A stretch of 64,000 nt of DNA from Siphonodentalium dalli (lineage: Eukaryota; Mollusca; Scaphopoda; Gadilida; Siphonodentaliidae): positions 117,785,509-117,849,508 of the forward strand of contig CP136068.1 of assembly GCA_032622095.1 (NCBI GenBank). Direction: 5' to 3'. Shown here piece after piece: positions 13,901 through 25,900 of the stretch (position 1 is the first letter of the stretch; each line of letters begins with the position of its first letter). The notes below the pieces were generated by a model, which did not search any database, had not been told where the DNA came from, and worked only from the letters and a program-made list of their open reading frames with translations. The position numbers and the translations under genes were made by a program.

Positions 13901-16900
13901 AAAAGCACATTTAACAGGTATATAAATATATTTTATAGTATATGTAATATTAATGTTAATGCATACATTGAAGGCACATCCACCCAAAAACAGGGTGGAT
14001 GTGCCCGATACTATATATAAGACTATCTATTTATTTGATACTTTGATACTCGCGTCATTTACACAGGAATACTGTCATAGCGACATGCATATACATAAAT
14101 GTTGACTTGAGACGATGGGGCACATGAGCCACAGATATAACTTTGAATTTGGAAAAAAGAAAGAAAAAAACGTATGGACAAAATCTGCATTGTATGTTTT
14201 AATCAGCATATAACTTGAGGTCGAAGTTGTGGATGTATTCGAATAATAATGTTTAGAATAAAGCCGGGCTTCAAATAAACAGACAGAGACACCGTTGCTA
14301 ATAGACCCCATCGCATCAAGTGCATGTCCACATCAAGTAAATCCTGCGTGCTCAGTGAGGATCAAGCGAATCCTGTCAAAATCGTGCTCAGGTCAACTGA
14401 GTGGCACGCGTCAGGTACTATTTCACGCATTCGATGATCCCACAATAAAATATCAATGTCACGTGATTGCATTCGAGTTGTTCGGGGAATCACCGTCTGA
14501 AATATGGGTCAGTGGTATGTTGTGGCTGTGTTCACGAAAGTCGGGAGGTTAGGGTGAAAACGCTGGAATGCTTCAAGTTGTACCACCGTGAGTATGGTGT
14601 TCATTATAATAAATCAACGGTACATTTTACAGTAACTATTATATACACCAGGCTTTAATCCTTCAAAATATTCGTGATAAATATCGTCAGCGTGATGGAG
14701 CATAATATCCACGACATTTGGTGAGTCCACACAGGGACGCGAACGCCCTGTGTGGCGGGGGGGGGGGTCATCGATGGAAAATAGTCCGACTCGCCAATTT
14801 GCACACTGTCGTGTGCATTACGGGTGTCTAAGTAGACAATAAAAAGACCATCATGGCGCAGTAGGAGGTATATGATGGTCCTCCCACTGAGATTAGTGGG
14901 GCGTACTTCCTTGTGAAAATGTGGGGGGGGGTGAAATGATGATAAAGAGCGTTCAGATAGAAGACATTATTGCTTTGATCAGATGATAGACATTGCGCAT
15001 TACCTGTATTTTAGTAGTTTCCATCAATTGGCGTAATTTTAAATTGTTTGGGTATTTATAGTAGTATTTGGGGATTAGTTTAGCACGATTTTCATCGAAT
15101 TTCTCGCAGATCAACATCACATGATACTCGTCACCGATTCCGTTGCTACAAAAGGTGAAGGATTTGTTGTTAGACATATTTGCCCAGCTCGTAGTTTCTA
15201 TGGGTAGGTGATGGTTTCGCGTTCTGAACTTCATAAGTGTCAGTGCTTCTTTAGTTGATAATATCGATAGGTATTCTTCTGTCAGGAACTCATCTTTAAT
15301 AGTTTTATAAAAATTATATTTATCAGATGATTGCAACGAGGACCGCCAATTATATAAATATTGATCTCGAATTTTAAGTCGTGTTGCATTGTTGAACCAT
15401 TTCTCGCTAATTGTGTTGTGGGATAGCCATACGTCTGACATACCTAGTCCATTTAATAAGTTTCTTACATACCGGATCCAAGTAAAACCTGATTTATGCC
15501 TATCGAGCATATTATGAATAGTAGCATATAGTACATATGATAATTTCGACTTATTGCCATTTATTATTCGTGACCAGTAGTTCAACACTCTGTGTTTTAT
15601 TTTTTCAGTTATTGGGAGCAAACCTAGCTAGTTCACCATATATCATTGATGTGGGAGTTGATTTTTTTAACTTAAAAACGAATTTAAGGAACCAGAGCTC
15701 TGTGCGCTGAATAATTATATTATTGCTTACACCCCAAATCTCACAACCATAAGTCAATATAGGTATAATAGTTTTCTCATAAAGATCAATGATGCATGTT
15801 AGTGGCAGTTTTAGTTTCCTAGCCTTACATATGATTGAGAACATAGCCTTTTTTGCTATTTCACATCGTCGCTTCTTTTCTATGTTGAACAAACCATTAT
15901 TCGTAAATGTTACGCCCAAATACTTATATTCGTCCGCCACAATTATCTGTTGTCCATCTAATCGAAAAAACGGTTTAAATTTTTTATCTTTCCCAAAGAT
16001 GACTACATTACTCTTGCTGTTGTTAACAGTCAGTTTCCATTCATGGCAATAAGATGAATATGCATCTAATATATTTTGTATTTCAGTTGGACTTTCTGCA
16101 AAAAGAACAGTATCATCTGCATATAACAGGCAAAATAATTTCAAATTAAAAAAAGTAGTTTCATTTAGGCGGGATAGGGAAATTCCTTTCTGTTTCGCAC
16201 GGGACAGAAATATTTCAAGATCATTGAGGTAGATCGAGAACAGGATAGGAGAGAGGTTCCCTCCTTGTCTTACTCCAGTATCACATGGGAAGGGGGGTGA
16301 AAACTGGTTTCCAACGGAGACACATGACTTTATTCCATTGTACATATTCATGCATCACTCTGAGGATACGGCCGTTTATTCCGATATCAAAAAGCTTTGT
16401 CCAAAGACCTATCCTCCAAACACTATCGAAGGCCTTCGAAAGGTCTATAAATGCGCAGTATAGGCTTTGTTTTGATTTCTTCTTAACCATATCTATTAAG
16501 CAGTGAAGTGTAAAAATGTGATCTGTAGTGGAGTAGTTTTCTCGAAAGCCGGCTTGATTTTCCGATAAAAGGTCATTTATTTGGAGGAATGAGTAGATTC
16601 GTTTGCTCAAGATAGCCGAGAATAGCTTTGAAATACAACTAACTAGCGTTGTGGGTCTGTAATTATCGGGTTGTTTTGGGTCCTTTGATTTTAAAATTGG
16701 GTGATTAATACCGGTACCCCATTCTTCTGGAATCACCCCGGTCCTGAGTATCAAGTTAAAGAGTCGAAAATAAACTGGGGCCAATTGATCGAACGTTGTC
16801 TTGATATACTCGTTTCTGATACCATCCACACCTGGTGACTTACCGCTTTTTAGGCTTTTAACCACATTTTCTATTTCTTGTAACGTGAAGTCACTGTTGA

Positions 16901-19900
16901 GTGGTGATTGGTCTAGGGATATATCTAGTGATTGTGAGTTCTGATTTTGTACTACATTCACGACTGGGACAGCCTCATTCTTATGTTTAAAATAATCATA
17001 GAACTCTGTTAATGGTGGCATTTTTTCTGATGTATTTTTGCCATTAACGGAATTGATCAGTTTCCAGTAGTCGCGGACATTTTCAGATTTTGACTGTTTG
17101 ATCTTATTTGTCATACTTGTATCAAAATTACGTTTATTTAGACGCAAAATTCGTTTGTAATTGTTTCTGGCTTCAATCATTCTATGGTTATTGTTGGCTG
17201 TTGGGTTAGTTCTAAACTGTTTCCGCGTTTTTCGATACTGTCGCCTTGAATTGTTACAATCTTTTGAGAACCATGGTAAATTATTTCGAGCTTTAGTTTT
17301 AGATTTTTTGCTTGATGCAGTTCGTGTGCCAAGAGTGGAAGATGCGGCATCGATGTATAAACATTTAAGTCTATCATTTACTTCAGAAATGTCCGATGGT
17401 ACAACACAATGTCTATCCTCAAGGTCATCTAGATGAATTACCAGTCTATCTATGGCTTCGTAATCAAGAGAGTTTACAAAATCACCAGACATTCCAGGTT
17501 CCCATGAGTTAATTTGATTAGGCGATATAATATTTATTTGGTCTGATGTGGCTATTTCATCAGGGACATTTCCGGTGTCACCAGAATTCTGGGACAACGA
17601 CATTCTGAATGTGATCGATCCATGTCACATCTTAGGCAAATATTCACAAAAATATCCATCAGAGTTACGATGAAAACTAGTAATACAGAGTTCATAATTA
17701 ATACGATATTTCTTAGCTACCGCGTTTGAAAAACGAATGAAAGGATTGTCTTTATCAGAGGCGATCATTGGAATTTCCGCATGATAACATTTAGAACATG
17801 CCAAATCTTTTAACCCTTTCATGACGGGATCTGCGCTGGCGTAACATTAAAGACCCTGTGCCAATGCATTCTCTTATATATGCGAGTCGACCACAGGTCG
17901 TCTCGTGTGTATAAGAGAATGCATTGGCCTAATAATTTTGTACCAATTTTTCTAACATTCTTTAAAAAAATTATCATTTTTTATAAATTGTTCTCACTTT
18001 CTTTAACAATTTTTATTATTTTTTATAATTTTATATTACATTCTATAACATTTTTTTTCATTTTGTCTTATATTCTTTCACAATTTTATCATTTTGTCTT
18101 ACATTCTTTAACAAATTGATAAAAAAAATTTATCAATTTGTTTTATTTTTTATCATTATTTTTTACATTCTTTACCAATTATTTATCATTTTTTCTTACA
18201 TTTTTTAACAATTATAAAAAATAATATAAAATTTGTTAGGCCAATACATGCATGACACAGGGTTTTCGTGAAAATTCAGGAAGATCCAGTCATGAAAAGG
18301 TTAAAAACCGTTATTTTACCAACAAAATCTCCTGGTAGTGGGCTCAAGCGTAATTTCTAATTGTTTTCTGGTATACGAGATATGTATTAGTGGTAGTTGT
18401 TGTTTTTTTTTTTTTTTTTTTTTCATGTGTGAGGGGTGTGTGTGTGTCAAATCGGAAAGGACATATTTGGGGGTGCATGACAGAAAAACGATATGTGGTC
18501 CAATGTGGTCACTTGTGGATACAAGCTATCATCGTTGACCAGGTCAGGCCAAATAACAGTGCATACCATTTAGGAATATGTCGGAAATCCAGCATTATGT
18601 ATATAAACATGATGGACAACTTGTCCATTAGACCTACAGTGTTAGTCTTTTTTCGAAGTTATCCATGAAGTGTATGTGTGGCGATAAATATGTAGTGCCA
18701 ACGGTGCTGACTCGATCATCAACACTTAGTAGGAGCGAGTTGTAATATTATATGCATTGTATTAAAGGTACGAACTCAATTTGATTCGACGGCCCCCATA
18801 TAATCAGATTCCAACCATAACAATATTGTTTAGAAATGCCACTTCAGTTATCAGAATCGATTAATTGCCCAAAAATTATGCCGACTACTGTCAACTGCCA
18901 ATTGCCCGAAACGTGTTATTTATCAACATGTTGTTCGACGACATTTGGCCTTATTATCGACAGAAAGCCTCTTGATTTTAGTTATCCATCTGCATCCGCA
19001 ATTTAGCCCGAGACCGTCGGCTCGTCGACTGTTTATATGACCACTAATAATTCTCGATGGTGAAAAATAATAGATTTTAAAAATCGATATCTAATAATTC
19101 TGAGCTTTGATATGTGGGTTCTCGACTCGAATCAAATATCTTTTACCCCCGAATCCAAATAAATAGTAATTGAGGGGCGCTTAATAGGATTATGCATCTT
19201 TAATATTGTAGCACAACGCAACTAAATTCTAGTTGAATGTCACATACTGTATGAACATTATCTATATGTACAGCTGCTACTCACGCCATAGTTGACGAGG
19301 ATGCCCAGCGTTGCTCCGGCAACCGTTGCTAGACCACTGACCAACAGCGCAAATATCTCTGATTTCGTCATGTGTGCCAGGTATGGTCTGATCACAAGGG
19401 GTGCATTAGCCTGAAAAGATATTACGATTAGCTCTACTTGTCCGCCTCTGGCTGTGTGGTCCTGCTAATTCGCTTTGATGCCGATGGGCCTGCTGAATTA
19501 CTATGATGCCGGTTGGGCAAAACTTATGTTTTTTTTTTAAAGTGCCGAATATTTGTTTCCTAAAATTGTCTTTTCGATGTGTTTGTATTATCCGGGCGAT
19601 TTGAGAAAAACACTCTCGAAGATATTTATTTTAAAATAGCTTCACGGTAGCTGATTTGGTGCTTGCAAAACCACATTAATACCAATCTCGAGTATGGTCG
19701 ATTCGCTGCAACAACATGCATTATACAATATTATTAAATATTATTGAAATAGTTTACAATTAATAAGTTTTAATGTTTATAGACATAATGTTTTCCTCCA
19801 ATGGTTCAGATAACCGAAAGGCCACGAACATGAAAACTTCAGAAAGCCTTTTACCCCACCAGCATTTTAGCAAGACCTACCAGCATCATAGTAAATTAGA

Positions 19901-22900
19901 ATGAACATTTAGCCAGGCGTGTTGTCGCTGATTTTGGTTCTTTGAATTGAGTAACCCACGCAGGACATCCACACGAGAACTGAGATACTGAACAACCCCC
20001 AAATTCGGATCTAGATATCCGCATGACCTATAGCAGCTCAAAGAAAAGTTGTATGTATCTATAAGTGACCCGCCATATCAAATCCAGTCGTAAGTCGGGA
20101 ATTTTTTACCATGTGCCAATGCATTCTCTTATATATGCGAGTCGACCATAGGTCGCCTCGCATATACAAGAGAATGCATTGGCCTAACAATTTTTTTATC
20201 ATTTTTTTAAAATAAATGTTTCTTACAATATTTAGGACATAAAATAAAAACATCCATTACTCCACAGGGACCCCACACATATATAGAAGCATATAGACGA
20301 GTGTCGTCTGCTCATGTTTGTCTGGGGCTCTGTATGGGTGAAATTATAAAATTGTTAAAGAATACAAGAAAATATTATTAAAATTGTAAAAATAATTTAG
20401 GCCAATGCATTCTCTTATATATGCGAGGCGACCTATATATACTCGCATATATAAGAGAATGCATTGGCACATGGTAAAAACAAATCCCTACTTACGACTG
20501 GATTTGATATGGCGGGTCACATAAAGAATATCTCGTGATAGATGTTAAAATCATCAATCAAGTCCGGTCAATTCAAGTTTTAGACTTCACAGACCAAAGT
20601 AGCATTTATTAACGGACAAAAGATGAATTGCTAACGGTGCAAACGGTCTATACACGTAAAATCACGTTTCTGAAGAGGTTTTGGTGTCTTTGCAACGTAA
20701 ACGTCTGTCTATAGTAGATACTAGTGTTCGGTATTCGACGGATTTCGGTATTCGAATATTCGGTTCGAATAACGAGCGAATATTCGAATAGTATTCGAAT
20801 ATTTAGATAAATTATAAAATTATATAGATAACATATTTGGAACCAATTTATTATTTAAATGAAATAGCATATTTATCCATGCACATGCTATACGTAAAAA
20901 AAAAAGAGAAAAAAGTCATTTGGCTTAATAGCAAGAGTTTATCTGTTTATGAAGTTCAAGAAGTCAATGTCCCATGCATGGTTCCACAAGTTGGTCACAG
21001 TGCCACAATAACTAAGAACATGATCTGGATTGCTTGCAGGTTGTCTTTTTAGTTTTGGCATCCAACGTGAAGTGAGTCCATATATCTGATTTGTTCGAAT
21101 TTGACGCCATATTATACACACAAGTGACAACGCGCAAACAAAACAAAACGATGTCTTATAGGTCCGCTTCATATGACCACATGCAAGCACGGTCTGGTTT
21201 ACACCTAGCCAATAAAATTATTTCGACGTCATGACGCCAATCAAATCAGAACGTTACAGTTACGTCATATTAATTCGTTTATGGTCAGTGGAAACTAGAC
21301 TATACTTTTAACAGACGCTCAGACTAATAACAAACCAGGACACAATTGCCCGGTGATTTATTCTCGAATATTCGAATAGTCAAATAATTATTCGAATATT
21401 TATTTTTACGAGCGAATATTCGAACATTCGAATATTCGGACCGAACACTAGTAGATACTAGCAGGGTTACCCGGCGTTGGTCAGGTTAAAGTCAGGTGAT
21501 ACGTACCCTCTGCTGTGTAGTGCGGGCATGCATGTGGTGGGAATAGTCTTGATTATTTATTTTAACCCTTTACCCAACAGAAGGGCCCTGTGCCAATGCA
21601 TTCTCTTATATATGCGAGTCGACCATAGGTCGCCTCGCATATATAAGAGAATGCATTGGCTTAACACATTAAAAATTATAAAATTGTTAAAGAATGTAAG
21701 AAAAAATGGTAAAAAGTGTTAAAAAAAGATTTTTTTTAGGCCAATGCATTCTCTTATATATGCGAGGCGACCTATGGTCGACTCGCATATATAAGAGAAT
21801 GCATTGGCACACGGTATAACTGTAACTATCACAATGTGGTCAAGGAGCCGGTTCCAATGATATCCATATTTGTATGGTTTTATTGAGACAGACCGAAGAT
21901 ATTTTAGGCTGTTGAAGCTTTATTTGGCCGGTTTTGGCCGGTTTGTTGGGTAAAGGGTTAAAGAAATTCCCTGTTGCTCATCTGCCCATGGTGTTGCAGT
22001 TTAAAATAAAAGTTGCTAGAACGGGGCTTTAAGTTGTTTATGTTAGGCTATGAGTCTGTTCTAAAAATGAAAGAAATTATCTGTACCTGGTGATATACCC
22101 TTGTCAGCTTCAAGTATTGGAGGATCCTGACAAGTCTACTGACTGTTTTCTTTTATCTCAAAAGAAACTACATTTGACTGCACACTGTCACCACTATTTC
22201 AAACAGGTCTTCAACGCATTTCCATCTCTCTTGTCAAATTGTATCGTTCATGTGGAAAAATATCTTGAATGGGACAGACTCATTTGTGTTATAATACATT
22301 TCGCAGTCTAACATGCCATCCTCTACCGATTCAAGGTCCCCAGTCTAACATGCCATCCTCTACCGATTCAAGGTCCCTCATCTAACATGCCATCCTCTAC
22401 CGATTCAAGGTCCCCAGTCTAACATGCCATCCTCTACCGATTCAATGTCCCCAGTCTAACATGCAATCCTCTACCGATTCAAGGTCCCCAGTCTAACATG
22501 CAATCCTCTACCGATTCAAGGTCCCCAGTCTAACATGCCATCCTCTAACGATTCAAGGTCCCCAGTCTAACATGCCATCCTCTAACGATTCAAGGTCCCC
22601 AGTCTAACATGCAATCCTCTACCGATTCAAGGTCCCCAGTCTAACATGCCATCCTCTAACGATTCAAGGTCCCCAGTCTAACATGCAATCCTCTACCGAT
22701 TCAAGGTCCCCAGTCTAACATTCAATCCTCTACCGATTCAAGGTCCCCAGTCTAACATGCAATCCTCTACCGATTCAAGGTCCCTCATCTAACATGCAAT
22801 CCTCTACCGATTCAAGGTCCCCAGTCTAACATGCAATCCTCTACCGATTCAAGGTCCCCAGTCTAACATGCAATCCTCTACCGATTCAAGGTTCCCAGTC

Positions 22901-25900
22901 TAACATGCAATCCTCTACCGATTCAAGGTCCCCAGTATAACATGCAATCCTCTACCGATTCAAGGTCCCCAGTCTAACATGCAATCCTCTACCGATTCAA
23001 GGTCCCTCATTTTGTAAGAATATATGCATCTCTTAAAGATACGGGCGGCGTTGGCGGTGGGTATGCTGTTAAAATATTCACCTCCGTCAAAAACCGCCAT
23101 AAAGAGAAATAATAGTAAAATATAGACATACTTTTTTCTTATACCAATCAGAAATATGGCATAAACAGTATGTTATTGTCAAATGTTTTTCCTTTGTTAT
23201 ATAAACAAAAGCAAAAAAACGTTTCAAAACCTGGCTTTTGTTTAGATCCGGATATAATAAACATAAAGAGCGTTATTTGTTACTGTTTTCCTGTTATGGA
23301 AATAATAAAGAGCGTTTATATCATGCATTTGTGTGTGATTAACCAATAGAATTGCGCTGTGTTATGTAAACAGAAGCAACACTTCTGTAACACGAGCGGG
23401 ATGTACACCACCGTACGTATTGACGACAATATACTATTTACGCGCTGATTATGTTTGGCATATGAACAAAACTATAATTTTAATGTTCCTTCTGTTGATG
23501 GCGATTTGAACAAATATGAATATTTCTGCAACGAACGCCGCCCGTGCCTTTAAATATAATGAATGTTTTCTGTTTTGCGAACACACTGTATGAATGTCCT
23601 GATTGCCGTCTTTAACGGGTCCACACAATTTGATTCCTCGTATCATTGGAGAATAATGTGTATGAATTTGGTGGAAATCGGCGTTAAACAGGTTTATCAA
23701 TTCTGGTGCCCCTCTCCCTTCCATGCACTCCTGACTCAACTGGCGCCACCTTTGACATATATAAACCACACCATTAGATTCCTCATATCATGGAGAGGAT
23801 TATGGAAATTTGCGCTAAACACATTTCTATAAATGGTGTCCTTCGCCGCCATATCCTCGACTCAAGTGGCGCCACTATGACAACTCTACTCATTATGAAG
23901 ATGAATATATATAACATTGGTGGAAATCGGCGACAAACAAATTCGTATAAAATAATGTGCCCCCATCTCTTAAACAAACGTCGCCAATGTTGCGTATTTT
24001 AACCACACGATTAGACTCCTGATACCATGGAGATGATTACGTTTAAGTTTGGTGGAGAAGAACTTATATCCATCTGGTGGAAATCGACGCTGAAAATAGT
24101 TTTGATCAATGTTGGTGTCCCTCTCCCATTCATTGCACCCCATACTATTTTGCCACCTTTAAATTACACTTTAAATGCCACTTTTGACATATTTAAATCA
24201 CACGCCACGTATGACAGCTTTGAGACACACCGTTACTCTCCTGGTGTCATGAAGATGATAATGTATAAGTTTTGTGATAATCAGCGACTAAATAGATTCT
24301 TATCAAAATTAAGTGCCCCCCTCCATCTTTCAACCAAACGGCACCAATTTGGTGTGTTTACATCACATGGTTAGATTTCTCGTATCATGGAGAAGAATGT
24401 GTATTAATTTAGTGGAAATCGGCGCTAAACAATTTTATCAATTGTGGTGCCCCTCTCCCCTTTCTTGCACCTCTGACTCAAACGGCACCAATTTTGCCAT
24501 ATTTAAATCATACGATTAGATTCCTCGTAGCATGGAGAAGAATGTGTATCATTTGGTGGAAATAGGCACTAAACAGGTTTATCAATTCTTGTGCCCCTCT
24601 CCCTTCCATGCACTCCTGACTCAACTGGCGCCCCCTTTGACATATATAAACCACAGCATTAGATTCCTCGTATCATGGAGAGGATTATGTATAAGTTTGG
24701 TGGAAATCGGCGACTTTTTTTCTTCTTTTGTTCTGCCCCTCCCCTTTTTTATGCCCCTGACAATAACAGCGTCACTTTAGAAAATTATAACCCGCACCAT
24801 TATCTTTCTCGTAAAAAGGTATCCCACATAGACCACTCTGTTGTTATCAAGATGATATCCTGTGAATTTCTATAGAACACAGACAGACATTCGCAAATAT
24901 ATATATATGGCACATTATAGCATGTTATATATACGTCTCCGATTACAGCGACCATTTGAGCTTCTTTTGGGGGGGTCTCATCGTTAGCCGTGTGGTATTG
25001 ACGTCGGATTATGAGTAGCAAGGCACGCTCGCCGTCATGGGCCGGGGTTCTAATCCCACCCAATCACAACAATGTCTTAAAATTACACTTGCTTATAAAC
25101 TTCTTTCGAGAACCTATTTGTCGTTTTATAGATGATGCATGGATAGTTCATCCTATAAGTAAGCTACCAGATCATTTAGATACGAAAATGATTTCCATAT
25201 GAAACCGGAATATCTACTTTAAAATATGCATTGTATTATGTCATTCCACATTCTAAAGTCTGAAAAATGTTTGATGGAAAAGATATGTCGTCGCTCTTTG
25301 CTCCTGTGCTGCATTCATATCGGAGCTATCGGGCATTCGTGATCGGTGGACCAAGACGATACGATCTCTTATCGACGATTCGAACAGTAGAAACATGTAG
25401 AGAACGTGCCACCATCGGATACATGTACATGTACGTCGTGGTCGCGGTTAAAATTATAACTTACAGATTATATGACGTCGCGATGGGCATATTCTCCGTG
25501 TCCAATCCCGATCGTGCTGCTAGATATTGAAACCCGACCATTCGTGAACAGCCTTGTATATATAATGCGTAATGTTACATGCAATTCATAATAATTACAA
25601 TACTTAAAGGGATACTGTACACTAAACCGGCTTATTTATGGGACCATCTCCTTTTATACTCAACAGAATATATGCAACAAATAAATGAATTTGAGCCACA
25701 TCTTAGTGACAAATACACACATGTGCTCTATGAATGATACATATAACATGGTAATTAAAATGAAAATGAATAAATGGCTGGAATCATAAAATCATTTTCG
25801 TGATTATATCGTTCATACAGTAAATGAGTGTATTTTACACTCATCCATGGCTCAATTTCATTCATTTGTTGCATATATCTGTTGAGTATAAAAGGAGATG

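Larger units (their letters stand above)
14945..17809 (-). mobile_element. Decayed non-LTR retrotransposon (LINE), reverse transcriptase region
   Basis: Three open frames (17603-16281, 16351-15605, 15621-14953) read as one protein broken by two frameshifts. One in-frame TGA upstream (17625) separates a further stretch (17822-17628). Order: linker ([20 protein letters not shown]), RT motifs, C-terminal region. I see no endonuclease, so the copy seems 5' truncated. It abuts an R-family element at 17810. The clade was not determined. Confidence 0.85.

Noticed and set aside
22304-23010. CRISPR-like regular repeats
   Set aside because: Units abut with no unique spacers, and the genome is clearly animal; it is a minisatellite.
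23449-23769. 106-codon minus-strand frame
   Set aside because: It spans U1 and the degenerate tandem repeat; no domain and no splice-consistent neighbours.
24313-24780. Repeated frames reading ...SWRxxxxxLVEIG... as a protein repeat
   Set aside because: Conservation follows DNA repeat units irrespective of frame, with stops and indels between units.
25011-25202. A functional tRNA gene near 24984-25060
   Set aside because: A- and B-box-like motifs are present, but the arms do not pair as a tRNA by eye; better read as a SINE head.
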